NCBI GenBank assembly: GCA_964590645.1
Contig: CAZPYJ010000006.1
Span: 62,001-126,000, forward strand
Origin: JAGNHN01 sp964590645
GTDB lineage: Bacteria; Bacteroidota; Bacteroidia; Bacteroidales; JAGNHN01
DNA: 64,000 nucleotides
Direction of reading: 5' to 3'
Shown here: piece by piece, positions 40,490 to 49,174 of the stretch
How the letters are laid out: the number at the start of each line of letters is the position of its first letter
Position numbering within the stretch: position 1 is the first letter of the stretch
Notes under the pieces: model-generated
What the model saw: the letters and a program-made list of their open reading frames with translations, nothing else
What the model was told of the DNA's origin: nothing
The model's database searches: none
Position numbers and translations under genes: made by a program

Positions 40490-41458
40490 GTGGAAAGATC
40501 TGATATCATAAGACGAGCTGCCCTCATCGGCATCAGCGGTAATGCGCTATTGGCAGGGATCAAAATCATCGCCGGGTTTATGGCAGGCAGCTATGCACTG
40601 GTGGGAGATGGGATTGATTCGACCGCAGATGTGATTACATTCATCCTCACCCTCATTGCGGCCCGGCTGATCAGCCGTCCGGCCACCCTGAAATACCCTT
40701 ATGGCTTTGGTAAAGCAGAAACCGTTGCCACCAAAGCCCTCTCCTTCGTACTCTTCTTCGCCGGATTTCAATTTCTGATCGCTGCCATCCAGCGACTCCT
40801 TGAACCCGAGGATTTTGGAATGCCGGGAACACTGGCTGTGATCGCAGTACTGATTTCTATTGTCGGGAAATTCCTGCTTGCCCGCTATCAGATGAAACAA
40901 GGGAAAAAAATCCAAAGTGACCTGCTGATGGCCAATGCCAGAAATATGCAGGGAGATATCCTCATCTCCGTTTCTGTCCTCCTGGGCTTGCTTGCCACCT
41001 TGCTGCTGAAAATGCCACTGATCGACCTCATCCTGGCCATCCTTATTGGTGGATGGATTATCCGTGTGGCTTTTCGGATTTTTATGGATACCAATACAGA
41101 GCTGATGGACGGGATAGATGACCCTGCCATCTATGCACGCATCTTTGAAGCGGTGGAAAGTGTGGAGGGAGCCCATAATCCCCACCGCCTGCGAACCCGC
41201 AAGATCGCCGACAGTTATGTGATCGGACTCGACATTGAGGTGGAGCCCAGCCTCAGGATCAATGAAGCCCATCATATCGGGAAGCAAGTGGAAAAGGCTA
41301 TCCGGGAAAGACTGGAAAAAGTCTTTGATATCCTGGTACATCTGGAACCCCTGGGCAATATCGAAGAGGAAGAAGAAGGCCTGGATGCAGCAGCCTTCGA
41401 CCGGGAATACACCCGGCTGAAAAACCAACAGAAAAATAAAAAGAATGGCAAAGTTTAG
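40490..41458 (+). CDS. Cation diffusion facilitator (CDF) family transporter
   Basis: Divalent-metal/proton antiporter with six membrane spans and a cytoplasmic tail. The TM2 metal site reads DSTAD (Asp-x3-Asp) in GDGIDSTADVI. The TM5 site reads NMQGD, so the usual His (or Asp) is Asn. That combination differs from typical zinc CDFs (His-x3-Asp) and is more like manganese-type members, though this is inference. The start is a GTG at 40490. The 3' end overlaps the nucleotidase start by 14 bp. Confidence 0.9.
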   Translation: MERSDIIRRAALIGISGNALLAGIKIIAGFMAGSYALVGDGIDSTADVITFILTLIAARLISRPATLKYPYGFGKAETVATKALSFVLFFAGFQFLIAAIQRLLEPEDFGMPGTLAVIAVLISIVGKFLLARYQMKQGKKIQSDLLMANARNMQGDILISVSVLLGLLATLLLKMPLIDLILAILIGGWIIRVAFRIFMDTNTELMDGIDDPAIYARIFEAVESVEGAHNPHRLRTRKIADSYVIGLDIEVEPSLRINEAHHIGKQVEKAIRERLEKVFDILVHLEPLGNIEEEEEGLDAAAFDREYTRLKNQQKNKKNGKV

Positions 41459-43208
41459 TGTCTGCTGTCTGATCCCCCTCTTATTGGCAGGGCTCTTCGC
41501 CTGCCAACAGGATGTCAGGAAAGAAAAACTGATCCTGATCGCCACCACAGATGTACACGGGGCAATATTTCCTGTTGACTGCTTGAGCGGAGACAGCCTC
41601 GCTTATGGTCTTGCCCGGGTTCATTCTCTGATTGAAGAGCAGCGGCAAATAATGGGTGAGGACAGGCTCATTTATCTTGACAATGGCGACCTCCTGCAGG
41701 GGGATCCGGCCGCGTATTTTGCCAATTATATCGACAATCCAGACAAGCATCTGTTTGCCAGGATAATGCATTTTATGGGAGCCGATGCGGCAAGCGTGGG
41801 GAACCACGACATAGAATGCGGTCATCCCGTGTACGACAGCCTCCGAAAAGCTTTTTCTTTCCCCTGGCTAGCTGCCAACGCCATCAACAAAAACACCGGA
41901 GAAGCTTATTTTGAGCCCTACACCATACTGCACAAAGGCAGCCTTCGCATTGCCTTACTGGGACTTACGACCCCTGCTGTCCCCCGATGGCTCCCGCAAT
42001 ATTTATGGGAAGGAATACACTTTGAAGATATGGTGAAGAGTGCGGAGAAGTGGGTAGAGCATATCCGGGAAAAGGAGAAGCCTGATATGCTGATTGGCCT
42101 CTTCCATAGCGGCGCAGATACATCGGGTCTCTCTGATTATGAAGAAGGAAGCGAGAATGCGGCAGCCGCTGTAGCGCACAGGGTCCCAGGCTTTGATCTC
42201 ATCATTGCCGGCCACGACCACCGGAAATGGAATATGTATCTGAGAGACATTGAAGGAGACAGCGTGCTGATCCTGGCACCGGGAAGCAGGGCAAGGGATG
42301 TGGCCCTGGTGGAAATAGAAGCAACCAAAAAGAATTCAGGCTGGGATATAAGACTGAAGGGAGATATCCTGTCCACCAGCAGGCTGCCGGCACACCGGGG
42401 TTTTATGGAAACCTTCCGGAGCGATCAGGAAAAGATCCATCGCTATGTCAATGATACCATAGCCTGGCTTCAGGACAGTCTTTTCGCCCGGGATGCCTTG
42501 TATGGCCCTGCCCCTTTCACTGAATTGGTGCATCAGGTGCAGCTTGCTTACACAGGCGCAGACATAAGCCTTACCGCCCCCCTCTCGGTTTCTGCCATCC
42601 TTCCTGCCGGCCCGATCAAAACGGGAGACCTTTTCCATTTGTACCCTTATGAAAACCTCCTCTACCTTATGCGCTTAAGTGGAGGGGAAATCAAGGATAT
42701 GCTGGAATACGCTGCAGAAGGCTGGTTCAGAACGATGCAAAATGCCGGGGATGGCCTGCTGGATTATCAGCGTAACGAAGCGGGTGCAATTATCTTCCGA
42801 AACGGCCAGCCACAAACCCGTGGGATCAGCTATAACTTTTCAACAGCAAGCGGGCTGCACTATACTCTTGATCTGCGTGCGCCGGCAGGAAACCGGATTC
42901 AGATAAGCAAACTGGCAAGCGGCTTTCCTTTTCATCCGGATTCAATATATCAGGTGGCCCTCAACTCTTACCGTGGCAGTGGCGGAGGTGGACACCTTAC
43001 CCGGGGCGCAGGGATTCCGGACAGCCTGCTGGCGGATCGGATCATTCATCGCTCCGGTGAAGACATCCGTGCCCTGCTCATCGGATGGCTGCAGAAGCAG
43101 AGCCCTGTAAAAATCACGATGCCTTATAATTGGAAGTGCATCCCTGAAACCTGGCATCAGAATGGAATGGAGGCAGATATCCGTTTCAGAAGGCAAAACC
43201 CGAACTAA
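41445..43208 (+). CDS. Bifunctional metallophosphatase/5'-nucleotidase lipoprotein
   Basis: A 587-residue exported UshA-like enzyme (lipobox LFAC, Cys20). Metallophosphatase motifs: TTDVHGAIFPVD (Asp/His), YLDNGDLLQGDP, VGNHDIECGH and IAGHDHRKW. The C-terminal 5_nucleotid_C domain includes LFHLYPYENLLYLMRLSGGEIKD-type sequence and LNSYRGSGGGGHL (Gly-rich substrate loop). It likely removes phosphate from nucleotides at the cell envelope. It overlaps the CDF gene by 14 bp; a phosphate-scavenging role fits the rest of the window but has no direct regulatory evidence here. Confidence 0.92.
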   Translation: MAKFSVCCLIPLLLAGLFACQQDVRKEKLILIATTDVHGAIFPVDCLSGDSLAYGLARVHSLIEEQRQIMGEDRLIYLDNGDLLQGDPAAYFANYIDNPDKHLFARIMHFMGADAASVGNHDIECGHPVYDSLRKAFSFPWLAANAINKNTGEAYFEPYTILHKGSLRIALLGLTTPAVPRWLPQYLWEGIHFEDMVKSAEKWVEHIREKEKPDMLIGLFHSGADTSGLSDYEEGSENAAAAVAHRVPGFDLIIAGHDHRKWNMYLRDIEGDSVLILAPGSRARDVALVEIEATKKNSGWDIRLKGDILSTSRLPAHRGFMETFRSDQEKIHRYVNDTIAWLQDSLFARDALYGPAPFTELVHQVQLAYTGADISLTAPLSVSAILPAGPIKTGDLFHLYPYENLLYLMRLSGGEIKDMLEYAAEGWFRTMQNAGDGLLDYQRNEAGAIIFRNGQPQTRGISYNFSTASGLHYTLDLRAPAGNRIQISKLASGFPFHPDSIYQVALNSYRGSGGGGHLTRGAGIPDSLLADRIIHRSGEDIRALLIGWLQKQSPVKITMPYNWKCIPETWHQNGMEADIRFRRQNPN

Positions 43209-43269
43209 ATAAGCCACAGCCCCTTCAGCTGGGCTGAGCACCAGAATGCGGAAGCAGCATCAAGCGACA

Positions 43270-43902
43270 ATGGACAAGGAAAGAGGATCATATTGCAGTC
43301 TCATCGAACCGTCTGAAGGACTCTACAAAGAGAAGGGCAGCAAATTCATTGCACTGGCCTTTCCCGTCAGCCGGGAAGAAGAGATTACTCCTATCCTGGA
43401 GCAGGTGCGCAAACAGTATCACGATGCCCGGCACCACTGTTATGCCTGGCGACTGGGAGCAGAGGGAGAGCCCTACCGGATCAATGACGATGGTGAACCC
43501 TCCGGAAGTGCAGGCAAGCCGATTCACGGACAGATGTTATCGATGGGGATGAGTGATATTCTGGTGATCGTGGTCCGCTATTTTGGCGGAACAAAGCTCG
43601 GGGTGGGCGGTTTGGTAAATGCCTATCGTGGGGCCACCAGGGATGCGCTGGAAAAGGCCAATCCCCTTCCCAAAGCAGTGCGTGCCCGATTCGGATTCCA
43701 CTTTCCCTATCCAAAAATGAATGAGGTGATGCGTTTTCTGCGGGAAAACAAGCTGGAGACAGAGTATACCGACTTCCGCTTAGAATGCAGGATCACTGCC
43801 CATTGCAGTCTCGACAAAGCAGAAAGCATCGAAGTGGCAGCCCGAAACTTCTATGGGGTGGAATGGGAAAGGATGGAAGACAAGGTCTATTCCCTGAAGT
43901 GA
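43270..43902 (+). CDS. YigZ/IMPACT family protein
   Basis: A 210-residue protein of the UPF0029 (YigZ/IMPACT) family: LYKEKGSKFIALAFPV, DARHHCYAWRLGAEG, DDGEPSGSAGKPI, VVRYFGGTKLGVGGLVNAYR. The family's biochemical role is uncertain (an RNA/translation link is suggested). I use the ATG at 43270, where the family N-terminus begins; 43246 is an alternative. Its 3' end overlaps the converging thioesterase gene by 16 bp. Confidence 0.92.
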   Translation: MDKERGSYCSLIEPSEGLYKEKGSKFIALAFPVSREEEITPILEQVRKQYHDARHHCYAWRLGAEGEPYRINDDGEPSGSAGKPIHGQMLSMGMSDILVIVVRYFGGTKLGVGGLVNAYRGATRDALEKANPLPKAVRARFGFHFPYPKMNEVMRFLRENKLETEYTDFRLECRITAHCSLDKAESIEVAARNFYGVEWERMEDKVYSLK

Positions 43903-44297
43903 GGTTCGAGCAGCTCCACAAACCACGCAGGGGGTCGTACGGGCTTGTTATCTGAAATACGGGTGAATACCAGCTCGGTCTGGCCCCGGTTGATCACCTC
44001 CCCGCTTTCATTCTCTATTTCGTAATGGAAAAGCATCCGCACACCCGGCATCTCTTTGAGTGTAGCGCGAATGCTAAGAACATCGTCATAGGCAGCCGGT
44101 TTGATGTACTCAATCTGCAGGCTATGCACCGGCATCTGCACCCCGGTTTCTTCGAGTGCTTTATAAGATGTGCCCAGTGTTCTTAATAATTCGGTTCGTC
44201 CAACCTCATAATAAGACGGGTAATTGCCATAATAGAGAAAACCCATCCGGTCCGTTTCGGCGTACAATACCCTTCGGGTGGAAATGCCTGTGATCAT
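43887..44297 (-). CDS. YbgC/FadM-type acyl-CoA thioesterase (hotdog fold)
   Basis: A 136-residue 4HBT hotdog protein. The catalytic region YAETDRMGFLYYGNYPSYYEVGR matches the 4-hydroxybenzoyl-CoA thioesterase-like class (Asp near Gly-Asn-Tyr). The ATG at 44297 is preferred; it follows a -7 element (44320-44327) that lies within the longer open frame starting at 44342. It converges on the YigZ gene with a 16-bp overlap. Confidence 0.9.
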   Translation of the reverse strand: MITGISTRRVLYAETDRMGFLYYGNYPSYYEVGRTELLRTLGTSYKALEETGVQMPVHSLQIEYIKPAAYDDVLSIRATLKEMPGVRMLFHYEIENESGEVINRGQTELVFTRISDNKPVRPPAWFVELLEPHFRE

Positions 44298-44319
44298 CTT
44301 CCAACATATTGATTCCGGG

Positions 44320-44327
44320 CAAATGTA
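44320..44327 (-). promoter_or_regulatory. -7 element of the thioesterase gene
   Basis: Minus-strand TACATTTG, exact TAnnTTTG, 22 bp before the ATG at 44297. Confidence 0.5.
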
Positions 44328-44472
44328 AACACTTCTCTGCATCGGAAAAGAAGAATCAAAGTTTTTTCTGTTGCCTCCTGCTATACCTAAGAAATAATGT
44401 TTATTTTTCGAAAGTCATACAGAGAAGCCCTATCCGGGATGAATCTGATGCATTGAATCTGAGAATGAGGAG

Positions 44473-44503
44473 GAAGGGGAATCGAGCCGCAAGTCGCCCC
44501 TTC
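44473..44503. other. Hairpin of unknown function in the dnaA upstream region
   Basis: GAAGGGG (44473-44479) pairs with CCCCTTC (44497-44503), and CGA (44483-44485) with TCG (44494-44496), with AAT bulged out. The minus strand CTCGATTCC element superficially looks like a tRNA T-loop but the stem does not fit a tRNA. It could be part of an RNA gene or a terminator (plus-strand tail ATCTTTT). Confidence 0.35.
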
Positions 44504-44784
44504 ATCTTTTAGCCAGAGCAAGTGTTCATAAGTAGGGGAAAGAGTGCCGACGGGTTTTTTTACCCCGTCGTGCCAGATTTCCAAAAACCTTGAAAAACAA
44601 GGAGAAGAGAAAATGCCCGCAGTTCGATCATACAGCTATTTTTATAAAAAGTCAATGCAAGGAAATCTTTTTTTTCCACTTTTTTGCTTCGATCTTTGTC
44701 AATGAAGTCGCTGCCGCTGCAAGCTGATGAACAAGTTCGGCTGATCTGCCAGGCTGGCTGCCTGAGGGAATTTTTACAGTATTA

Positions 44785-46242
44785 ATGAGGGAAACGCTCT
44801 ATAGAATGGAAAAAGATTTTTCTGGAGTGTGGGATCGGTGTCTGCGTATTATCAAGGACAACATCAGCCACCAAAAGTTTAAGACCTGGTTCGACCCCAT
44901 AAAACCAATAAAACTCGATGACAATGTGCTTACCATACAGGTTCCCAGCCAGTTTTTCTACGAATGGCTGGAGGAGCATTACATCAGTTTATTGAAGAAG
45001 ACCATCCGCCAGGAGCTGGGGCCGGACGGGCGCCTGGAGTACAGCATCGTGATGGACAATGCCGAACAAGGCGAAAAACCTTTCACTATCCAGGTGCCCA
45101 CATCACATAAAAAGTCATTGAGGAATGAACCCGTGGCGATGCCGCTTGATCTGAATAAGGGCAATGCCAAAGAAATCCCCAATCCCTTCATCATCCCCGG
45201 TCTTAAAAAACTCAAAATCCATTCCCAGCTCAACGATTCCTACTCCTTCGATAATTTTGTGGAGGGCGACTGCAACCGCCTGGCCCGGTCCGCTGGCTAT
45301 GCTGTGGCCAACAATCCCGGAAAAACGGCCTTCAATCCCCTCTTCCTTTATAGTAATGTGGGACTGGGCAAAACCCATCTGGCCCACGCCATCGGACTAC
45401 AGGTTAAAGAAAATCATCCTGACAAAACCGTCTTGTACCTTTCCAGCGAACAGTTTATCCAGCAATTCGTGGAGTCGGTCAGAAATAACAATCAAAACGA
45501 CTTTGTCCATTTCTATCAGATGATCGATGTGCTGATCATCGACGACATTCAGTTTCTGGCGGGGAAAGAAAAAACCCAGAATGTGTTCTTTCACATCTTC
45601 AACCACCTGCATCAGAGCGGAAAACAACTGGTCATATCCTCCGATAAAGCCCCGGTGGAACTCAAGGGAATGGAAACCCGGCTTCTGTCGCGTTTTAAAT
45701 GGGGCCTGGCCGCCGACCTGCAGGTTCCTGATATTGAAACCCGCATTGCCATCCTCCAGAAAAAACTCTATCAGGACGGGATAGAAATGCCCCGCGATGT
45801 CATTGAATATCTGGCCTACAGCATTTCCACCAATATCAGAGAGCTGGAAGGAGCCCTGATCAGCATTCTCGCGCAATCGTCCCTGAATAAAAAGGAAATC
45901 ACCCTGGAGCTGGCCAAACAAATGATTGACAAATTTGTCAAGAATACCAGCCGTGAAATATCCATTGACTTTATACAGAAAGTGGTTTGCGACTACTTCA
46001 GCCTGCCCCTGGAACTGATGAACTCCAAAACAAGGAAGAGGGAGATTGTCCAGGCACGGCAGTTGGCAATGTATTTCTCAAAAAAACACACCAAAGCTTC
46101 CCTGGCAAACATCGGACTGCATTGCGGAAATAAAGACCACGCCACCGTCCTGCACGCCTGCCGTACCGTGAACAACCTGATCGAAACCGATAAACAGTTC
46201 AGGATTTATGTAGAGGAATTGGAGAAGAAAATTAAAATATAG
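44785..46242 (+). CDS. dnaA: Chromosomal replication initiator protein DnaA
   Basis: Initiates replication by binding origin DnaA boxes. Domain I: VWDRCLRIIKDNISHQKFKTW; domain III AAA+: Walker A SNVGLGKTHLAHAI, Walker B VLIIDDIQFLAGKE, sensor region LKGMETRLLSRFKWGL; domain IV: AMYFSKKHTKASLANIGLH and the DNA-binding signature KDHATVLHACRTVNNL. 485 residues. The ATG at 44785 is used; an ATG at 44806 (MEKDF) also fits the family N-terminus. It is upstream of an LMW phosphatase gene (gap 52 bp), not of dnaN as in many bacteria. Confidence 0.97.
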   Translation: MRETLYRMEKDFSGVWDRCLRIIKDNISHQKFKTWFDPIKPIKLDDNVLTIQVPSQFFYEWLEEHYISLLKKTIRQELGPDGRLEYSIVMDNAEQGEKPFTIQVPTSHKKSLRNEPVAMPLDLNKGNAKEIPNPFIIPGLKKLKIHSQLNDSYSFDNFVEGDCNRLARSAGYAVANNPGKTAFNPLFLYSNVGLGKTHLAHAIGLQVKENHPDKTVLYLSSEQFIQQFVESVRNNNQNDFVHFYQMIDVLIIDDIQFLAGKEKTQNVFFHIFNHLHQSGKQLVISSDKAPVELKGMETRLLSRFKWGLAADLQVPDIETRIAILQKKLYQDGIEMPRDVIEYLAYSISTNIRELEGALISILAQSSLNKKEITLELAKQMIDKFVKNTSREISIDFIQKVVCDYFSLPLELMNSKTRKREIVQARQLAMYFSKKHTKASLANIGLHCGNKDHATVLHACRTVNNLIETDKQFRIYVEELEKKIKI

Positions 46243-46294
46243 GAGGTTTTTCTATCTGAGAAAGAGGATGACCGGAAGATAAAACTTGCTTGCT

Positions 46295-46765
46295 ATGAAT
46301 ATACTCTTTGTCTGTCTTGGAAACATCTGCCGTTCCCCTATGGCAGAGGGCATCCTGAAAAAGAAATTCGCCGAACACCATATTGAAGGCCTGGTGGAAA
46401 GCGCCGGCTTTGAATCTTTTCACATCAACGACCCCCCTGACCCCCGTGCCATCCAGACAGCGGAAAATCACGGAATCGATATCTCCAGAAAACGAGCACG
46501 GCTCTTCCGGAAAGAGGATTTTGACCGCTTTGACCGGGTTTACGTGATGGACCTGAAGAATTATCGCGATATAATGTACTTCGCCCGCAGTGAGGGAGAC
46601 AAGGATAAGGTGGACTTCATTCTTAACCTGCTGAAGCCCGGAAGGAACGAAGCCGTGCCTGATCCATATTATCGGGCAATGGAGGCCTGCGAGGAGGTGT
46701 TTAATCTTCTGGACGCAGCTACAGATAAGATCATAGAAGCCATACTGCAGGAAAAGAAAGCCTGA
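46295..46765 (+). CDS. Low-molecular-weight protein-tyrosine phosphatase
   Basis: A 156-residue LMW-PTP. The P-loop is VCLGNICRSP, with nucleophile Cys7 and Arg13 (CX5R), and the general acid Asp is in VPDPYY. The ATG at 46295 is chosen because it begins at MNILFVCLGN directly before the P-loop; the earlier TTG start is unlikely. Possible targets include tyrosine-phosphorylated exopolysaccharide proteins, unproven here. It is 5 bp before the dehydratase gene. Confidence 0.94.
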   Translation: MNILFVCLGNICRSPMAEGILKKKFAEHHIEGLVESAGFESFHINDPPDPRAIQTAENHGIDISRKRARLFRKEDFDRFDRVYVMDLKNYRDIMYFARSEGDKDKVDFILNLLKPGRNEAVPDPYYRAMEACEEVFNLLDAATDKIIEAILQEKKA

Positions 46766-46770
46766 GACGA

Positions 46771-47718
46771 ATGGATGCTCCTCCGAAGGCAAAGGACATC
46801 CGCGCAGCCGCGGAACGCATTGCCCCTTTCGTCCATCGCACCCCGGTACTTCAAAGCTGCTACCTGAACCACCTGACAGGATGCACCCTTTTTTTTAAGT
46901 GTGAGAATTTCCAGAAAGCCGGTGCTTTCAAGTCGAGGGGAGCAGTGAATGCCGTTTTTTCCCTGGGTGCGAATGAATCCGCTGCCGGGGTATGCACCCA
47001 TTCATCCGGCAATCACGCCCAGGCTTTGGCCCGGGCAGCTGCCTTACGCGGCATACCGGCCTTTATCGTGATGCCAGAGAATGCACCTGAAGTGAAAGTG
47101 GCAGCGGTAAAGCATTATGGAGGACGCATTACTTTCTGCGAACCCACCTTATCCTCCCGAGAAGAAACCCTGTCGGGCCTTGCAGCGACGACTGGAGCCA
47201 TTGAGATCCATCCATATAATAATAATGTGATTATTGCCGGGCAGGCCACCGCCGGAATGGAGCTCATCGAAGCTATCCCCGCGCTCAACATCCTGCTCAC
47301 GCCCGTGGGAGGTGGCGGACTGCTGAGTGGCACGGCGCTGAGTGCCCATTACTTTGGGAAAGGCATTGGGGTGATGGCCGCTGAACCCGCCGGAGCAGAT
47401 GATGCCTGGCGTTCCCTTAAGGAAGGCAGGATAGTCCCATCAGAGAATCCCAAAACCATTGCCGACGGCCTGCTGACATCCCTGGGCAGCCGCACATTTC
47501 CCATCATCCGGCAATATGTAAGCGCCATCCACAGGGTAAGCGAAGGCGGAATCATCGCAGCTATGCAGCTGATTTGGGAAAGGATGAAAATTGTGGTGGA
47601 GCCCAGCGCCGCTACCGGATTGGCAGCTGTACTGGAATATCCGGATGTTTTCCGGGGCAGGAAGACTGGCATTATCCTTTCAGGGGGCAATGTGGATGTA
47701 AAAAAACTACCCTGGTAA
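46771..47718 (+). CDS. Threonine/serine dehydratase (PLP-dependent)
   Basis: A fold type II PLP enzyme of 315 residues, the catalytic-domain-only type (no ACT regulatory domain). PLP lysine is in KAGAFKSRGAVN (about residue 48). HSSGNHAQALARA and the phosphate loop PVGGGGLLSGTALS are conserved, as is LSGGNVDVKKL at the end. It likely deaminates threonine to 2-oxobutanoate or serine to pyruvate, or acts as serine racemase. It starts 5 bp after the phosphatase gene and ends 1 bp before the next gene, so it is in an operon. Confidence 0.92.
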   Translation: MDAPPKAKDIRAAAERIAPFVHRTPVLQSCYLNHLTGCTLFFKCENFQKAGAFKSRGAVNAVFSLGANESAAGVCTHSSGNHAQALARAAALRGIPAFIVMPENAPEVKVAAVKHYGGRITFCEPTLSSREETLSGLAATTGAIEIHPYNNNVIIAGQATAGMELIEAIPALNILLTPVGGGGLLSGTALSAHYFGKGIGVMAAEPAGADDAWRSLKEGRIVPSENPKTIADGLLTSLGSRTFPIIRQYVSAIHRVSEGGIIAAMQLIWERMKIVVEPSAATGLAAVLEYPDVFRGRKTGIILSGGNVDVKKLPW

Positions 47719-47719
47719 A

Positions 47720-48442
47720 ATGGCTGCTGCCCAACATAAAGGCATCCTCTACCTGCTGCCTGTCCCCCTGGCTCCGGGTGATCCGGGCAAATCACTCCCC
47801 GCTTTCAACCTGCGCCTCATCCGGGAGCTGGATTTGTTTGTTGTAGAGAACATCCGCACCGCCCGTCGCTTTCTCAGACAATTTGGATATACCGCTTCGC
47901 TGGACGAAGATCATTTTCTGATTTTGGATAAACACAGTCAGGCAACAGCATTGCCATCCTTGCTGAACCCCCTTTTGGAAGGAAGAAACGCCGGGCTGAT
48001 GTCGGAATCCGGTACGCCCTGCATTGCCGATCCCGGTGCAAGCCTGGTAGCGGCAGCCCAGATGGCGGGCATAACCGTCAGGCCGCTCAGCGGCCCTTCT
48101 TCACTCATCCTGGGCCTAATGGCTTCCGGGCTGAACGGACAATCCTTCCGCTTTCACGGATACCTGCCGGTACAGTCTGCTCCGCTTAAACAGAGCCTGA
48201 AGCTATTGGAAAAGGAAGCCTTTCAAGAGATATCACAAGTCTTTATCGAAGCACCCTACCGGAATCAGAAATTGCTGGACGAAATCCTGCAAACCTGCCA
48301 CCCGGATCTGATGCTTTGCATTGCCTCAGAGATCAGCGGCGAAAAAGAATTCATCCGCACCAGAAGTATTGCAGTGTGGCGACAAAGGCCTCCGGATATT
48401 CATAAAAAGAACACCCTGTTCATTCTGGGCCGTCTTGTTTAG
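47720..48442 (+). CDS. RsmI-like tetrapyrrole-methylase-fold methyltransferase
   Basis: A 240-residue SAM-dependent methylase related to RsmI (16S rRNA C1402 2'-O-methylation). Features: YLLPVPLAPGDPGKSLPAFN where RsmI has P-T-P-I-G, VVENIRTARRFLRQFGY, AGLMSESGTPCIADPGASLV, RPLSGPSSLILGLMASGLNG, FIEAPYRNQKLL and CIASEISGEKEFIRT. The N-terminal motif departs from classical RsmI, so this is a Bacteroidota SAM-methylase subgroup and the exact target is not certain. It overlaps the converging slyD-like gene by 4 bp. Confidence 0.85.
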   Translation: MAAAQHKGILYLLPVPLAPGDPGKSLPAFNLRLIRELDLFVVENIRTARRFLRQFGYTASLDEDHFLILDKHSQATALPSLLNPLLEGRNAGLMSESGTPCIADPGASLVAAAQMAGITVRPLSGPSSLILGLMASGLNGQSFRFHGYLPVQSAPLKQSLKLLEKEAFQEISQVFIEAPYRNQKLLDEILQTCHPDLMLCIASEISGEKEFIRTRSIAVWRQRPPDIHKKNTLFILGRLV

Positions 48443-48963
48443 TGATGGTGACCGCCGGCCCCGTGCACGTGGCCGTGATCAATCTCTTCTTGGCTGGCAG
48501 CCCTGACATCGATGACCTCTCCGGAAAAATGAAGATTCTTTCCAGCCATAGGGTGGTTAAAGTCCATAGTTACATATTCTGCACCCACCTCCACAATTTT
48601 GCCGTGCATCAGATTGCCTTCCTGATCGCGCATAGGGAGATAATTGCCCAGCTGCACCATTTCCTGATCCACTTTGCCCTCCACTTCAAAAGCGCGCAGC
48701 GGCACATCCACCACGGCATCTTCCATCATTTCTCCGTATCCTTCTTCCGAAGTAAGTGCAAAAGAAAAGGCTTCACCCTTCTCCAGTCCTTGAAGATTGC
48801 CCTCAAACTTTTCAAGCAAATTGCCAGCGCCAATCAAAAACACAGCCGGTTGATCCGCATTGACTGATTCTACAATTTCACCCTTCTCATTGTTCTCGCG
48901 CAGGGTGTAAGTTAAGGTTACTACCGTGTCTTTTCCGGTTTTCATAATTTCGATTTTGGCCAT
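48439..48963 (-). CDS. SlyD-like FKBP-type peptidyl-prolyl isomerase
   Basis: A 174-residue cytoplasmic chaperone/isomerase: FKBP core at VVTLTYTLRENNEKGEIVES and the flap/IF domain with GNLLEKFEGNLQGLEKGEAF, GEMMEDAVVDVPLRAFE and VTMDFNHPMAGKNLHF. The C-terminal tail is His-rich (HGHVHGAGGHHH), the metal-binding region of SlyD used in nickel handling. The ATG at 48963 is used, with 48945 as an alternative. It converges with the methylase gene, overlapping by 4 bp. Confidence 0.94.
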   Translation of the reverse strand: MAKIEIMKTGKDTVVTLTYTLRENNEKGEIVESVNADQPAVFLIGAGNLLEKFEGNLQGLEKGEAFSFALTSEEGYGEMMEDAVVDVPLRAFEVEGKVDQEMVQLGNYLPMRDQEGNLMHGKIVEVGAEYVTMDFNHPMAGKNLHFSGEVIDVRAASQEEIDHGHVHGAGGHHH

Positions 48964-49075
48964 CCTTCCGGGATGCGCGTGTTTAATGGCGGTGAAAGTA
49001 CAAAAAATGATTTACTCTCTTTCTGTATCGCCGCAAACAACAGAAGTGTCTCCTTATGAATCCATTAAATATATG

Positions 49076-49083
49076 TACCTTTG
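49076..49083 (+). promoter_or_regulatory. -7 element of the DEAD-box helicase gene
   Basis: TACCTTTG, exact TAnnTTTG, 91 bp before the ATG at 49175, so the transcript would have a leader of roughly 85 nt. Confidence 0.45.
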
Positions 49084-49174
49084 CCGCGCCTTAAGAAAGG
49101 CTGAATTATTATAATATCCATTTCCCTCCGGAGATCTCCCTGAAAAAGTATCCCGGATTAACAGGAATACTTTT

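Larger units (their letters stand above)
44298..44784. other. 487-bp noncoding spacer upstream of dnaA
   Basis: No convincing coding frame. It contains a strong imperfect hairpin (44473-44503), a 7-bp stem with a T-rich loop (44548-44570), and CCTTG/CAAGG (about 44588-44602). I find no perfect DnaA box (TTATCCACA) or TGTGGATAA in it, so an origin here is not supported by the motif alone. Confidence 0.5.

Noticed and set aside
40547..41548. Long minus-strand open frame (333 codons) across the CDF gene
   Set aside because: It lies opposite a clearly recognised CDF transporter, lacks any family signature, and reflects the codon bias of the real gene.
44470..44510. tRNA or tmRNA arm around the TCGATTCC word
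   Set aside because: The flanking bases cannot make the 5-bp T-stem or acceptor stem, and no D-arm or anticodon arm is visible nearby.
44298..44784. Replication origin oriC beside dnaA
   Set aside because: No perfect DnaA box or AT-rich unwinding block that I can support; Bacteroidota origins are often not adjacent to dnaA. Left as an open finding rather than a feature.
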